A DNA stretch of 41,266 nucleotides from Gemmatimonadota bacterium (GTDB lineage: Bacteria > JBHIER01 > G020348925), in the NCBI GenBank assembly GCA_020348925.1, contig CP070758.1:52682-93947 (forward strand), read 5' to 3'. The notes under the pieces are model-generated. The model saw only the letters and a program-made list of their open reading frames with translations, searched no databases and was not told where the DNA came from. The translations under genes were made by a program, and so were the position numbers. Below, piece by piece: positions 31,902 through 40,910 of this stretch. How positions within the stretch are numbered: position 1 is the stretch's first letter; every line of letters starts with the position of its first letter.

Positions 31902-33368
31902 TCAATACGTCAATTCAAACCCTACGGAAATGCGATTGCGATTATAGTTCTTCACCTCTGTGATTCGTTCTTTCTCTTTTGAGGAGACGTCCCTCCTCTG
32001 ATATTCATATGTCCCGATGATCGAAAGGCTGCGGAAGATCTCAACTTCTGTCATCAAGGAAAATCGGTGTATTGTATCTCGCCTTCCGGCATGAAACGGA
32101 TCCTGTTCCAAGGATTTTTCGGTTGTGAAGTATCTTTTGTTCAGCCGGTATTGTAGCGTGACATTCGCAGGGAGTGAAACATAGTTTGAGATGCTGAACT
32201 CTATTCCTCCACGAAACTGATCCTCGTCATACGATATGTCTGAATCGTCCGAGAGGTCTTTCGTTTCTCCCGGTTCATCATATCCCTTTGCCTCAGCCAT
32301 TTTAAAGGCATACTCAAAAGTCGTCCGAACAATCGGATTGAACGTATGAACAATTTCAAAGCCAAAAGTGTTCGCTTTCGTATCGTATTCGGTAAAATAT
32401 TGATTGTAATAGAGTATATCACGTTCATAGTGTACGGACACCCGGGTGGCGTGGAACACTTCACGCCCAAGCTTTATTGAAAAAAGGTTTCTGGCAAAAT
32501 CACACTCTCTATACTTCTCACCGTCATCCGAACTCAGGGGGGAAACATCCTGATCCCAATACGGACGAATATGAAACTCTGGAATATGAAAGTAACCCAA
32601 TTGCAGATAATTTTTCTTGAATGCTGTTGTTTTCAGAAAGGTAGAGAACGTCTGATAATTTCTATCGCCATTCTTTGTGAAAAGGTTGCACCTATAACTC
32701 AGACGAAGTCTCGATTGTATATTCTGGGAAAACCGTCTTGTCACAAACACAGTCAGGGAAGGGGAAACAATCAGATCGTCATAGGTCTCCATGGAGAAAC
32801 GCTCATCCTCTCTGTGATAGACAAAATTATCGATATCTCCCGGTGAGTAACGGTAAACGTTATCATCGTATGTATTGGTCAAGGATGTTTTCCAGTTCCA
32901 GCTCCACGGCTTGGTCAGAGTAATATGGGCCAGAACTCCCCTCCCTTCAGGCCTCTCCAGAAAAAAAGTATACGTGTGGATTCCCTTTGGCACGTCAAAT
33001 GTTATTTTTTTCGGAAGACCGGGTTGGAGCTCGGGAGATTTTTCTAATATTGCTTTCGACGATGGCCTGGCACTAAACAGAAAAACATCCTCTCGAGCGT
33101 TGTTTGTTACGACAGTAATATTATACGCCTCCGGCCCATCAAAGTCCTGGGGAAAGAGCCAACGTGTTATTACGGTCAATTCTCCAGGACCACTCACTTC
33201 CAATTCAAGGGGCGCTCTGTCGGAAAAAGAATAATAGTCGTATGGTTTCCCATGAATACTCACCTCAACCCGATCAAGATACATCTTCGGTATCAGGCTA
33301 CCCCCCTGTGCCTTGGCAGCTAAGAATGTCATTACAATGATTGAAAAAAATATGTTCTTTTGAAACAC
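31902..33368 (-). CDS. Outer-membrane beta-barrel protein with N-terminal repeat domain
   Basis: 488 residues. Signal peptide (MFQKNIFFSIIVMTFLAAKAQ), then one copy (about 30-147) of the same unrecognised beta domain found twice in the neighbouring 33417-34328 product (APLELEVSGPGELTVITRW ... FDVPKGIHTYTFFLE). From about 155 on, alternating amphipathic strands (SLTNTYDDNVYRYS, SRLRLSYRCNLF, YLQLGYFHIPEF, TRVSVHYERDILYY, NVTLQYRLNKRYF) end in RISVGFELTY with an aromatic final residue, the usual sign of an outer-membrane barrel (about 14-16 strands). The GTG start at 33368 is supported by the signal peptide. In this operon it is a candidate outer-membrane exit or anchor for the polymer made by PgsBC; this is inference. 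Confidence 0.8.
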   Translation of the reverse strand: MFQKNIFFSIIVMTFLAAKAQGGSLIPKMYLDRVEVSIHGKPYDYYSFSDRAPLELEVSGPGELTVITRWLFPQDFDGPEAYNITVVTNNAREDVFLFSARPSSKAILEKSPELQPGLPKKITFDVPKGIHTYTFFLERPEGRGVLAHITLTKPWSWNWKTSLTNTYDDNVYRYSPGDIDNFVYHREDERFSMETYDDLIVSPSLTVFVTRRFSQNIQSRLRLSYRCNLFTKNGDRNYQTFSTFLKTTAFKKNYLQLGYFHIPEFHIRPYWDQDVSPLSSDDGEKYRECDFARNLFSIKLGREVFHATRVSVHYERDILYYNQYFTEYDTKANTFGFEIVHTFNPIVRTTFEYAFKMAEAKGYDEPGETKDLSDDSDISYDEDQFRGGIEFSISNYVSLPANVTLQYRLNKRYFTTEKSLEQDPFHAGRRDTIHRFSLMTEVEIFRSLSIIGTYEYQRRDVSSKEKERITEVKNYNRNRISVGFELTY

Positions 33369-33416
33369 AAGAAATATTCCCTGAAAAGCTGGATCAGTAA
33401 GAACTCATCCCATGAA

Positions 33417-34328
33417 TCATCTGACGTCTTCGGTAGGGATCTGAAACCGAAGACAAACACCCTGATACTGAGAATTCGGTAATTGAAACTCATACGTGTG
33501 CGAACCTTCCGGCACTTCGATCTCAAATCTCTTTGCCGCACCAGGTATGATCGCCGACCTGTCCTCATAGGTCACCGTTGTTGACCGGACACTTTCAATA
33601 TGTAGGGATTTCAATGGGTGGCCATCCTCCGCGACATTCAGGACGTACATTTGCTTTCCAACCATGCCGGGATCGTAATCCAGACGAGCCTGAACTTTCA
33701 ATTGGGTCGGTCCGTTGACCCACACACGAACTGCTTGTTCACGGGTCAGGAGATAATAGGTCCTCTCTCGGCTTTCGGACAGAAAGGCTGTCACAGTCTC
33801 CGCATATTCGTGCGGAGTGATTTCAACCACATCGTCCAATTCATATATCCTGGCCTCGACCCGGTGTTTGGAATTCGCACCCAACCGCACCTGGAAAGTG
33901 TGGCGACCGGTATCGCTGATTGTATGATCGAGTTTCAGTGCCTTTCCCAACGTGACATCCTTCAATTCTATATATGCTGCCTTTTTCGTTTTTGTCGCCC
34001 TGTGAAGAATTTTTTCCTTTTCCACGCCGTTCTCTGAGAGTATGACCTCGTATGATTGTTCGCCCTCCATCCCTGGAGTAAAACGCAAGCGGGAAAGCAC
34101 TCTCACCTGAGTCGGCCCCGTGACCGTAAAGACGAGGGGCGTATCCGCATCGAAACCATAATAGACGAGCTCCGAGCCAAAAACCCTGAGTATAACACGC
34201 TCGATAAATCCCTCCGGAACGAGCGCATCCCAATCAGGCACCTGTCCTTGACTGCTGCCGGAGCAGAAGACAACGCACACGGTTGTTATCGCAAGAAGTG
34301 AAATGAAACTTCGGCGTATTGTATTCAT
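33417..34328 (-). CDS. Exported protein with two copies of an unrecognised domain
   Basis: 303 residues. A signal peptide (MNTIRRSFISLLAITTVCVVF) is followed by two beta-rich copies of about 125 residues (about 36-160 and 170-300). Shared line: hydroxyl- or aromatic-rich strand (ELVYYGF / ERTYYLL), then PLVFTVTGPTQVRVLSRLRF in the first and VRVWVNGPTQLKVQARLDY in the second, then pGMxGxQxY, and a closing G(R/S)HT(F/Y)(Q/E)FxL. The first part of the barrel gene 31902-33368 is a third copy. No family recognised. Its ATG overlaps the TGA of the pgsW-type gene (ATGA), so it belongs to that system; a periplasmic binding or bridging role is inferred. Confidence 0.8.
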   Translation of the reverse strand: MNTIRRSFISLLAITTVCVVFCSGSSQGQVPDWDALVPEGFIERVILRVFGSELVYYGFDADTPLVFTVTGPTQVRVLSRLRFTPGMEGEQSYEVILSENGVEKEKILHRATKTKKAAYIELKDVTLGKALKLDHTISDTGRHTFQVRLGANSKHRVEARIYELDDVVEITPHEYAETVTAFLSESRERTYYLLTREQAVRVWVNGPTQLKVQARLDYDPGMVGKQMYVLNVAEDGHPLKSLHIESVRSTTVTYEDRSAIIPGAAKRFEIEVPEGSHTYEFQLPNSQYQGVCLRFQIPTEDVR

Positions 34329-35440
34329 GGGGAAATCTCCTTACCCTCGGGTCGAATGAGGTAGTGTTTCATATCGAAGCGTATCGTGCAGAACATAATA
34401 ATCGAATACAAAACAAGAAAAGCAATGGTTATCGGTACGCTGTAGACGGATTCGGAGAAGATCTTCCCCTCTCCAATTTCGGGGAGAGGTACCGGTTCAA
34501 GGGGCAGATCGAATCTCTCGGCGATCCGATCGATCTCGAGGAGGTGAATGATTGGCACACCCTGTTCGGCCATAAGAATCGTAACACCTTTTCGGGGGAA
34601 CGCTCTCGTCCCCAAACGTCTCGTCAGTCCCGGCGGAATGAGCCTGGCATTCTGACTGCTCCCGAGACTGGCCAAACCGCCGCCGACATTGATAAAGACA
34701 CCCATATGTCGATCAGCTCTGAGACTGTCATAGATGGCCATTCGTTGAAGGATGTTCTCCTCAAGCGAAGAACCCTCGATCAATCGTTGACCGTTTCTTT
34801 CCACTGCTTCGCGGATCAACCCTCTTCCTCTCGGACTCAATCCGTTTCCCAGATCGGCCCCACCGCCCAAAGAGGCTGCCACGGATACGTGCTCGAAGAC
34901 TCCCTTTCGATGCAACTCCGATTCCATGTCGAGCCAGGTGTACGTGGGATCTGTCGCACCCCATGAGGAAGCACCAACGGAAGTAATAACGATAGACTGC
35001 AGACCCAATGTTTCAATGGCGGCCAGAACAGCGATGTTCAATCCCGGTGAAGCCCCGGTGAGTGCCACACCGACGACACCACCTCTGCCGGTCTTGGCCT
35101 TTTTAAGAAGCTGAACGACAACGGCCGCAAGATTTGGATTGGTTGCGGTCAACTTCATCCCCAAAGCAGCTCTGTCGGTGGTGATGAGGGTGTATTGCGG
35201 TCCGATCAGCCCTGTGTTATTGGGATCATTGACCGGATCAATGGGCAGTCCTCTTGCAAGTCGGTTCTCCCTGATGACACCCTGTGCCCTCTGAGCCAAT
35301 TCGGATGCTTCCATTTTGGCTGAAAAATAACGGGCCTTTCTCTCCACCTTGAAACGCTCAACACCAAGCGTACAAAGCAGTGCAAGAAGCCCTAATACGA
35401 TCAATACCCGATTTGAGACTCTACCAGAGCGCCACCTCAA
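34325..35440 (-). CDS. pgsW: Poly-gamma-glutamate system protein (PgsW type)
   Basis: 371 residues resembling the poly-gamma-glutamate system protein that accompanies pgsB and pgsC in many non-Bacillus bacteria. There is one membrane helix near the N-terminus (VLIVLGLLALLCTLGV) and one near the C-terminus (VPITIAFLVLYSIIMF). Between them lies a large extracytoplasmic domain with conserved-looking stretches GVVGVALTGASPGLNIAVLAAIE, ITSVGASSWGATDPTYTW, VAASLGGGADLGNGLS and GVFINVGGGLASLG. The start is TTG 35440, eight bases after GGAGG and inside the pgsC gene. Its precise reaction is not known to me. In Gram-positive systems PgsA/CapA fills the third position; here no CapA is visible, so this protein may take that part. 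Confidence 0.82.
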   Translation of the reverse strand: MRWRSGRVSNRVLIVLGLLALLCTLGVERFKVERKARYFSAKMEASELAQRAQGVIRENRLARGLPIDPVNDPNNTGLIGPQYTLITTDRAALGMKLTATNPNLAAVVVQLLKKAKTGRGGVVGVALTGASPGLNIAVLAAIETLGLQSIVITSVGASSWGATDPTYTWLDMESELHRKGVFEHVSVAASLGGGADLGNGLSPRGRGLIREAVERNGQRLIEGSSLEENILQRMAIYDSLRADRHMGVFINVGGGLASLGSSQNARLIPPGLTRRLGTRAFPRKGVTILMAEQGVPIIHLLEIDRIAERFDLPLEPVPLPEIGEGKIFSESVYSVPITIAFLVLYSIIMFCTIRFDMKHYLIRPEGKEISP

Positions 35441-35882
35441 TCAATCCACCTCCGTGAATAAGAATCACCAGCAGCCGGACCAAAAAACCGGCCATAAACA
35501 TTGTCGTAATTGTTTCGAGCACCCCCTGTCTCTCCATCCAGTTGGCAATAAGGCCGGGTATTATGTAGCCGATGGCTTGAAGAGCGTAAGCTTCCTCATT
35601 CATCCTGAGAAAGGGAAGCTGTCGGGAAACATATCCCAAAAGAAAACCGAAAAGGATGACCATCACGAGACGGCGTCGGCCGTAAATGATCATAAAATTC
35701 GACAGGAATCTTACAACGAGGAAAGCGCCGAGAGCGGCCAGGAGTGTCCCCAAAATACGCAAGGGTTGGTCCAAATAGAGAGCGATATATCCCGGGACGA
35801 CCATCCCCCCGGCAGCCAGACCGAGAATCTCAGAAAACACGAGGCTGATAACCAATCCAATGCCAATCGCTTCAGCAATCAT
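35421..35882 (-). CDS. pgsC: Poly-gamma-glutamate synthesis membrane protein PgsC/CapC
   Basis: 153 residues with about five membrane helices, the standard size for PgsC/CapC. Recognisable parts are LGLAAGGMVVPGYIALYLDQP near the N-terminus and a VLFGFLLGYV segment in the middle. With PgsB it forms the membrane-bound amide ligase that elongates the chain from the cytoplasmic side. The ATG overlaps the pgsB stop as ATGA and its 3' end overlaps the next gene by 20 bases, so stoichiometric expression is likely. Confidence 0.92.
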   Translation of the reverse strand: MIAEAIGIGLVISLVFSEILGLAAGGMVVPGYIALYLDQPLRILGTLLAALGAFLVVRFLSNFMIIYGRRRLVMVILFGFLLGYVSRQLPFLRMNEEAYALQAIGYIIPGLIANWMERQGVLETITTMFMAGFLVRLLVILIHGGGLIEVALW

Positions 35883-37048
35883 GCCGCTGTCCCTTTGCTC
35901 TCAAAGAAAGAGGCGACCTGTTCACCCGCACCGACGATGTTGCCAATACCGACCACGAGGGATTTTTGTGGAGTGAGCTCCACAACCTTTTCGAAGATCC
36001 GTTCGGGAGACATCCCTGCCATATTTACAATTGTTCTCTTGTCGAGTCCCTCTTTTACAGCAATATGTTCGACAACAGGAGTCGCCGTCCCGATCAAAAT
36101 ACAATGATCGGCTTTAAGCTCATGGGCCACGAGCTTGCCAAATTCTTCGGTTCTGTCGAGCCGATCCTCTCGGTTATAAAAAATCGTGATAAGAGGTCTG
36201 TCTGCGTGCGACGAGATCCGCAACTGCTTCCAGATACTCACGGTCGACTCCGGATCGTTCGCCGCAAAAGCATTGATAAACTCGATCTCTTTGTTCGAAG
36301 AGCGTATTGTAAGTCGACGCAAGGCTCCGGGATCCGGTACGGCCTTCACCATACCCTGCAGGGCCGTCTCCCTGTCTATGCCGACAAATTCACAGACAGC
36401 CGATGCCAGGGCGACATTCTCCCTGTGTTCAATGTAGGTGAAACGGCTCATCACCTCTTCCGGAATACCGTCTCCACCGACAGCATGGACTTTCGCCTTC
36501 AGATCTTTGGCCTGTCTCACAATGATCGGAAGCAGCTCTCTCTCGGCAGTGAAGACGATGCCCTTGCGAGGTATGGTAAGACTGAGGGCGAGGGCAACGT
36601 TCTCCAAGGTTGGCCCCATCTCATCGAGATGATCTCCCCTCACATTCGTAATCACTCCCAGCGTGGCATGCACCATCATGCGCTCCGAAACGGATTGAAG
36701 TTCAGGCCGTATGGCCATGCACTCCAGAACAAGAGCCTGAGCATCATGCCTGTTCGCGATCCGAAAGATCTTGAGCTGTTCAATGACATTGGGTTTCCCG
36801 TGACGCACGACCGGCTCTTCCCCTCCGTCTTCATAGATGAGCCTTGCTCTTGTGCCGGTCGTCTTGGCCACCGTGCGTATGCCGCCCTCTCTCAGACCGG
36901 CGGCAATAAGACGCGTGACGGACGATTTCCCACGTGTGCCGTTGACGTGTATCCGCATGGGTATAGATCTCACCTGGGTCACGTGACGGCGATACTCGAC
37001 GAGACCGTAAACGATCAAACAAAACACCAATAAAAGGATCATACGCAT
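35879..37048 (-). CDS. pgsB: Poly-gamma-glutamate synthase PgsB/CapB
   Basis: 389 residues. After an N-terminal membrane helix (MILLLVFCLIVYGLVEYRR) comes the Mur-ligase-like ATP site RIHVNGTRGKSSVTRLIA, then AKTTGTRARLI, LVLECMAIRPE, GVITNVRGDHLDEMG and INAFAANDPEST. These are the hallmarks of PgsB/CapB, which activates the chain end with ATP and adds the next glutamate. The length matches CapB. The frame is open to 37324, but that lies over the end of the C25 gene; ATG 37048 (or 37042) places the helix at the N-terminus. The polymer could be another gamma-linked amino acid chain; the sequence does not fix the substrate. Confidence 0.93.
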   Translation of the reverse strand: MRMILLLVFCLIVYGLVEYRRHVTQVRSIPMRIHVNGTRGKSSVTRLIAAGLREGGIRTVAKTTGTRARLIYEDGGEEPVVRHGKPNVIEQLKIFRIANRHDAQALVLECMAIRPELQSVSERMMVHATLGVITNVRGDHLDEMGPTLENVALALSLTIPRKGIVFTAERELLPIIVRQAKDLKAKVHAVGGDGIPEEVMSRFTYIEHRENVALASAVCEFVGIDRETALQGMVKAVPDPGALRRLTIRSSNKEIEFINAFAANDPESTVSIWKQLRISSHADRPLITIFYNREDRLDRTEEFGKLVAHELKADHCILIGTATPVVEHIAVKEGLDKRTIVNMAGMSPERIFEKVVELTPQKSLVVGIGNIVGAGEQVASFFESKGTAA

Positions 37049-37116
37049 CGACTCTTCGGGCCCCTCGCACCGCTTTTGACAGAGAAATACATTTACAGAG
37101 GATGATTTGAAACCGC

Positions 37117-40100
37117 TTATTTCAGCAGCAACATCTTCTTCGTCTGCCTCACATCGCCCGCTACAAGGCTGTAAAAATAGATACCGCTGGGAACAGGATT
37201 TCCAGACGTGTCGCAACCATCCCAAGTGACGATGTAATGACCTGACACTCTGGGCATATCCACAAGCGTTCGCACCACTTGTCCGAGGATATTGTACACT
37301 TTCACGGTGGTCTGGACGGGACATCCACTCTCTCCTATCCGGTATCTGATATCCGTTTCAGGATTAAAGGGATTGGGATGGTTCTGAAAGAGCGCAAATC
37401 CTTCGGGAACGCCCTGAGACAATTCGAGTTCGACATCGGTCGCAAAGGTATCGGGAGGGTCCGTAGTAAATTTAATGGCCATGCCCGAGATCAGGTGGGC
37501 AGCCGCTGGGGGATATCTGTTGGCAAACGTATACTCAAGACCGTCCCCTTGAGTGGGCGATTCGATACCCACTGTGGCGAAATTGCCCGTGGCATCGACG
37601 TTGTTCACCGTATGATACTGAAAGAGGATCTCTCCGTCGCCGGTGTGCGTGGGCCAATATTCGGGATCGTACAGAACGGCTTCCAGTATCTCCATGGAGC
37701 TGTCGTAATGGTTCAGAACCCGACTCCACTCCACGACAAAGCGATGCTCGTCGGGTTCATAGAGCGAACAGACGTGGATCTCATCGTGCGCCGATCCCGA
37801 AACCAATGTGGAATCGAGATCGTCCCAGAAAACGGCGATCATACCGTAGGGCCCCAGGGCTGCCGGGATGCCCCAGTTCCGAAAGTCATTCATCCAGCTC
37901 TCACCCGGAGCCAGCCAGCCGTTGGAGCTGACGGTCACCTCATCGTACGCACGGCCGTAGTACCGGAAAGGAAAGGGCAGATCGAGCACGATTTTGTCGT
38001 CGTCTCCCAAAATCATCTTTATCCCCTCCCCCCCGTAATCGGGATCGACCTCGATCCAATCGTAAAAGGGCGCCTCATCATATGCGACATCAGTATGATC
38101 GTAAGCGTAATACCCGTACGTATCCGGACCCAAAGGATCCGTGGATGCCACCGTTCCTATGGTCAGGGAAAATGATGTCGTGTCCGAAAAAGCATCACGT
38201 CCGCTGAGACAGAGCCTCAGGGTAACAACCCGACCGACGGTCGCCGAAGAGGCGACGCGTAGGGTGAAAGGATCCGACGCGTTCTCCACTGCTTGGCCGA
38301 CCTGAAGATCGTGGAATGTCCCGTTCGAATCAATCACAGTTACGGCCGCATTTCCACTTTTCAGAAGACCGGTCACATCGGCCACTGCCAGGAGACCGTC
38401 ATTCTCAATCATCACAACCACATCTGCGCTCTCTCCGGGATCGAGGAGACCGTTTCCGCCACCGTCATCTATGGTATGGCCTGCATATGCGATATTGGCA
38501 CCGACCACGTCCAGACCGAATTCGGAAGAATAACTGTCAAGGTCATCCTTGGTACCCAAGGTAAAACGGATAGTACGACCGTCAGGACAGGAAGGATTCA
38601 CAACAAATTCAAAACTCTCGGTACCGGTGCTGGTATACCCCGGACCTACGTTCCCAAAACTCACCACAGCATTCGTAATCGTAACGAGCGGATCCGACGT
38701 TTTCAGAGTGCCTGTGACGGCAATGGCAATATGTGCGGTGCCGTAATTTTTCACTGTGAGGGGTAAGAGAATCGCCTCTCCCGGATTCACCATCCCATTG
38801 TCGTTTCCAGCACTGTCGTCGATATCATGATCATAGTACCCGATGTAGCTGCGGTTTTCGGTGACCAGTGCATATCCCACATAGGGGATGCAATTATGGG
38901 CCGTTACCGTCACAAACATGGTATCCTCGGTCGTCGGCATGATGGCAAAATCTATTCCTCCGCCAGCATCCGTGTAGCCGTGAACGTACACTTCCTCTCC
39001 CTTGTGAAGGCAGACGCTTGCGCCTTCCAGGGGCTCAGCCCCCTCCCCCATCACCGTCACTTCAAAGGTGTTTTCACCCAGGGAGATCTCGGCGGCATGA
39101 GAAACTGATAAGTGCTGCGGCACATCAGTCCACAGGTCAAGACTGGGATCGCCCAGAATGTTGTACACGTGGAAATAGAACTCCACCCAGCCGTCCGGTT
39201 CGGCCAGATTGGGAAAGCCGAGATACAGTTCGAGTTTACCCCGCGCAGCGGCAGCACCCAAGCGGGACAATTGCTCGTCGAACAATCCCCAGTACAAGCC
39301 GGCATCGATGGCATTGTTGTACTTCGTACTCGTGTACAGGTCGCTGGGGCCGAAGAAGGCCACGCCGCCCTTGGGCTGCATGGGTGTGCCGGCCCGGAGC
39401 CAGACTTCGCCGAAACAGGGATCGACCGTCTGATTCCCGAAATCACCGGAGTTACAGACAATGGACGTCATGACCGGCAGCATGAATCCGTTGTTCAGGA
39501 TGAGAATATCATCCGTCTTGAAATTCGGATAGTGCCAGCCGTTGGCGTCGCCCCAGCCGCGGTAGTTGACGATTCCTACCCCCCGGTTGATGGACGCCGA
39601 GATGAGTTGCGGGCCGGTCGTGGGGGGATAGAAGACCGTATCCACCTCCGTGTAGCCGTAGTTCAGCATCTTCTCCCGGAGCCACAGGGACGTCAACCTC
39701 GGCGTGGTCGGTATGGGCGGGGTTTCACTGTAGTTGCCGGCAATAACCAGAGCCCTCTTGAACCAGGCGGTCTGGGTCAGGTACGGTTCCCGTTCGTAGC
39801 TCAGGATTTTATTGACCGTGACGACGAGATCATAGGCCGAGTCCACCGATAAACGCCCCACCAGAAGATCCGAAAAGTAGTCATCACCCTCCAACAGGCT
39901 GTAGGGATGATCGGTGACGTCCGCATCTCCCCCGCCTGGAGGTTGTTTGTAGAAGGTGCGAAACTCCCCGACGCCCTGCATGTGCGTGTCGCCCACGAGC
40001 AGAACGTACTCAGGGGGGATCTCCCAGTTGAGGTAGGCATCAAGAACGAACGCCCGTATGTCATTGCCGGTTGGATCCGATCCGATGTCCGACAACCTGA

Positions 40101-40875
40101 CGACCAGGGTGGGCCAACCGTTGCGGTGCTTCCAGTCGGCCAGAGGCTGGATGTGTTCGGCAAAGGCATCGTGGGTGATGATGAGAAAACTCCCTCGGTG
40201 GTACTCCGCAACACCTCGACAGACATTACTGTAATTCAAGATCACATTTTCATATATCCCTCGAAAAGCCTCCGAGAGCCGGCGCGATGTCTCAGCTGCT
40301 GCTTCGGTCACGGGTGCCGAATACGTCAGCTCAATCACGATTCTTTTATAGACGAGTAACTCATCTCTTTCATTATGATATCGCATCGGATATATCATGA
40401 CCGGCGCCACGCGAAAATCCCTCATCGCACCCGCGGCTCCAACCGCCGCAATCTCCTCCGGCCAGAACCCGTCCCGGCTGCGAACTTCCGATTCGACGAT
40501 ACCTGTTTTGAGTTTGATGTTTGAGACGATGTCGTATTCATATCCCAGGATCCTCAGGCCGACGTCTCCATCATCAGGAACGGCCACCAGCTTTGCAATA
40601 AACGGTAGTCCTGGCCTCCCCTCTACGCCGGTCAAGGTACAATCGGGCATTCGGATCGTCTGATACATTTCCCCTTGCGCGGTCTCTTCACGGATCTCGA
40701 AGCCCGGAATCTCCACCTCCAGGATCGTCCCGACGTTGTCCGAACGCTGAACAGTTATGAGGGGGGCATTCCCTTCGCTATGAGTATTCAGCTCGTACCA
40801 TTCCGCTTGTGTGATCGAACAGAATAATAGAAGTAGACAAATAATAACGAAAAGATTTCTTGTCGCAGGAATCAT
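37117..40875 (-). CDS. Gingipain-family (C25) protease-like protein with sorting domain
   Basis: 1252 residues. Signal peptide (about 1-24), C25 propeptide (to about 225), then the gingipain-like core (about 228-600) with FLIITHDAFAEHIQPLADWK, YVLLVGD and YNILGDPSL. The catalytic cysteine C474 is kept in TSIVCNSGDFGN, but the histidine of the usual NYxGHG motif is a tryptophan (NYRGWGDANGWHYP, W441; a histidine follows at 448). After the core: a carboxypeptidase-regulatory-like segment, two CARDB-like sandwiches each with a DPGE/NPGE calcium-type loop, a larger beta domain (about 950-1140) and a sorting domain (QNHPNPFNPETDI to KMLLLK). SD GGAGAG precedes ATG 40875. It may be inactive, altered, or rely on H448. 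The core resembles a secreted substrate, not the PorU sortase, because it carries its own sorting domain. Confidence 0.87.
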   Translation of the reverse strand: MIPATRNLFVIICLLLLFCSITQAEWYELNTHSEGNAPLITVQRSDNVGTILEVEIPGFEIREETAQGEMYQTIRMPDCTLTGVEGRPGLPFIAKLVAVPDDGDVGLRILGYEYDIVSNIKLKTGIVESEVRSRDGFWPEEIAAVGAAGAMRDFRVAPVMIYPMRYHNERDELLVYKRIVIELTYSAPVTEAAAETSRRLSEAFRGIYENVILNYSNVCRGVAEYHRGSFLIITHDAFAEHIQPLADWKHRNGWPTLVVRLSDIGSDPTGNDIRAFVLDAYLNWEIPPEYVLLVGDTHMQGVGEFRTFYKQPPGGGDADVTDHPYSLLEGDDYFSDLLVGRLSVDSAYDLVVTVNKILSYEREPYLTQTAWFKRALVIAGNYSETPPIPTTPRLTSLWLREKMLNYGYTEVDTVFYPPTTGPQLISASINRGVGIVNYRGWGDANGWHYPNFKTDDILILNNGFMLPVMTSIVCNSGDFGNQTVDPCFGEVWLRAGTPMQPKGGVAFFGPSDLYTSTKYNNAIDAGLYWGLFDEQLSRLGAAAARGKLELYLGFPNLAEPDGWVEFYFHVYNILGDPSLDLWTDVPQHLSVSHAAEISLGENTFEVTVMGEGAEPLEGASVCLHKGEEVYVHGYTDAGGGIDFAIMPTTEDTMFVTVTAHNCIPYVGYALVTENRSYIGYYDHDIDDSAGNDNGMVNPGEAILLPLTVKNYGTAHIAIAVTGTLKTSDPLVTITNAVVSFGNVGPGYTSTGTESFEFVVNPSCPDGRTIRFTLGTKDDLDSYSSEFGLDVVGANIAYAGHTIDDGGGNGLLDPGESADVVVMIENDGLLAVADVTGLLKSGNAAVTVIDSNGTFHDLQVGQAVENASDPFTLRVASSATVGRVVTLRLCLSGRDAFSDTTSFSLTIGTVASTDPLGPDTYGYYAYDHTDVAYDEAPFYDWIEVDPDYGGEGIKMILGDDDKIVLDLPFPFRYYGRAYDEVTVSSNGWLAPGESWMNDFRNWGIPAALGPYGMIAVFWDDLDSTLVSGSAHDEIHVCSLYEPDEHRFVVEWSRVLNHYDSSMEILEAVLYDPEYWPTHTGDGEILFQYHTVNNVDATGNFATVGIESPTQGDGLEYTFANRYPPAAAHLISGMAIKFTTDPPDTFATDVELELSQGVPEGFALFQNHPNPFNPETDIRYRIGESGCPVQTTVKVYNILGQVVRTLVDMPRVSGHYIVTWDGCDTSGNPVPSGIYFYSLVAGDVRQTKKMLLLK
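37320..37354 (-). repeat. Heptanucleotide repeat, five degenerate units, in sorting-domain coding sequence
   Basis: Minus strand GGATATC, AGATACC, GGATAGG, AGAGAGT, GGATGTC, encoding part of DIRYRIGESGCP. Confidence 0.6.
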
Positions 40876-40910
40876 AAAAACGGCTCTCCTCTCCCTGATT
40901 GGTATCGAAG

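Noticed and set aside
37049-37324. N-terminal extension of the PgsB frame
   Set aside because: It overlaps the sorting domain of the C25 gene on the same strand, and the membrane helix of PgsB begins at 37042-37048.
37117-40875. PorU-type sortase of a type IX system
   Set aside because: The protein has its own sorting domain with lysine end and an altered catalytic motif, so it looks like a substrate; no other type IX core gene is seen in the window.
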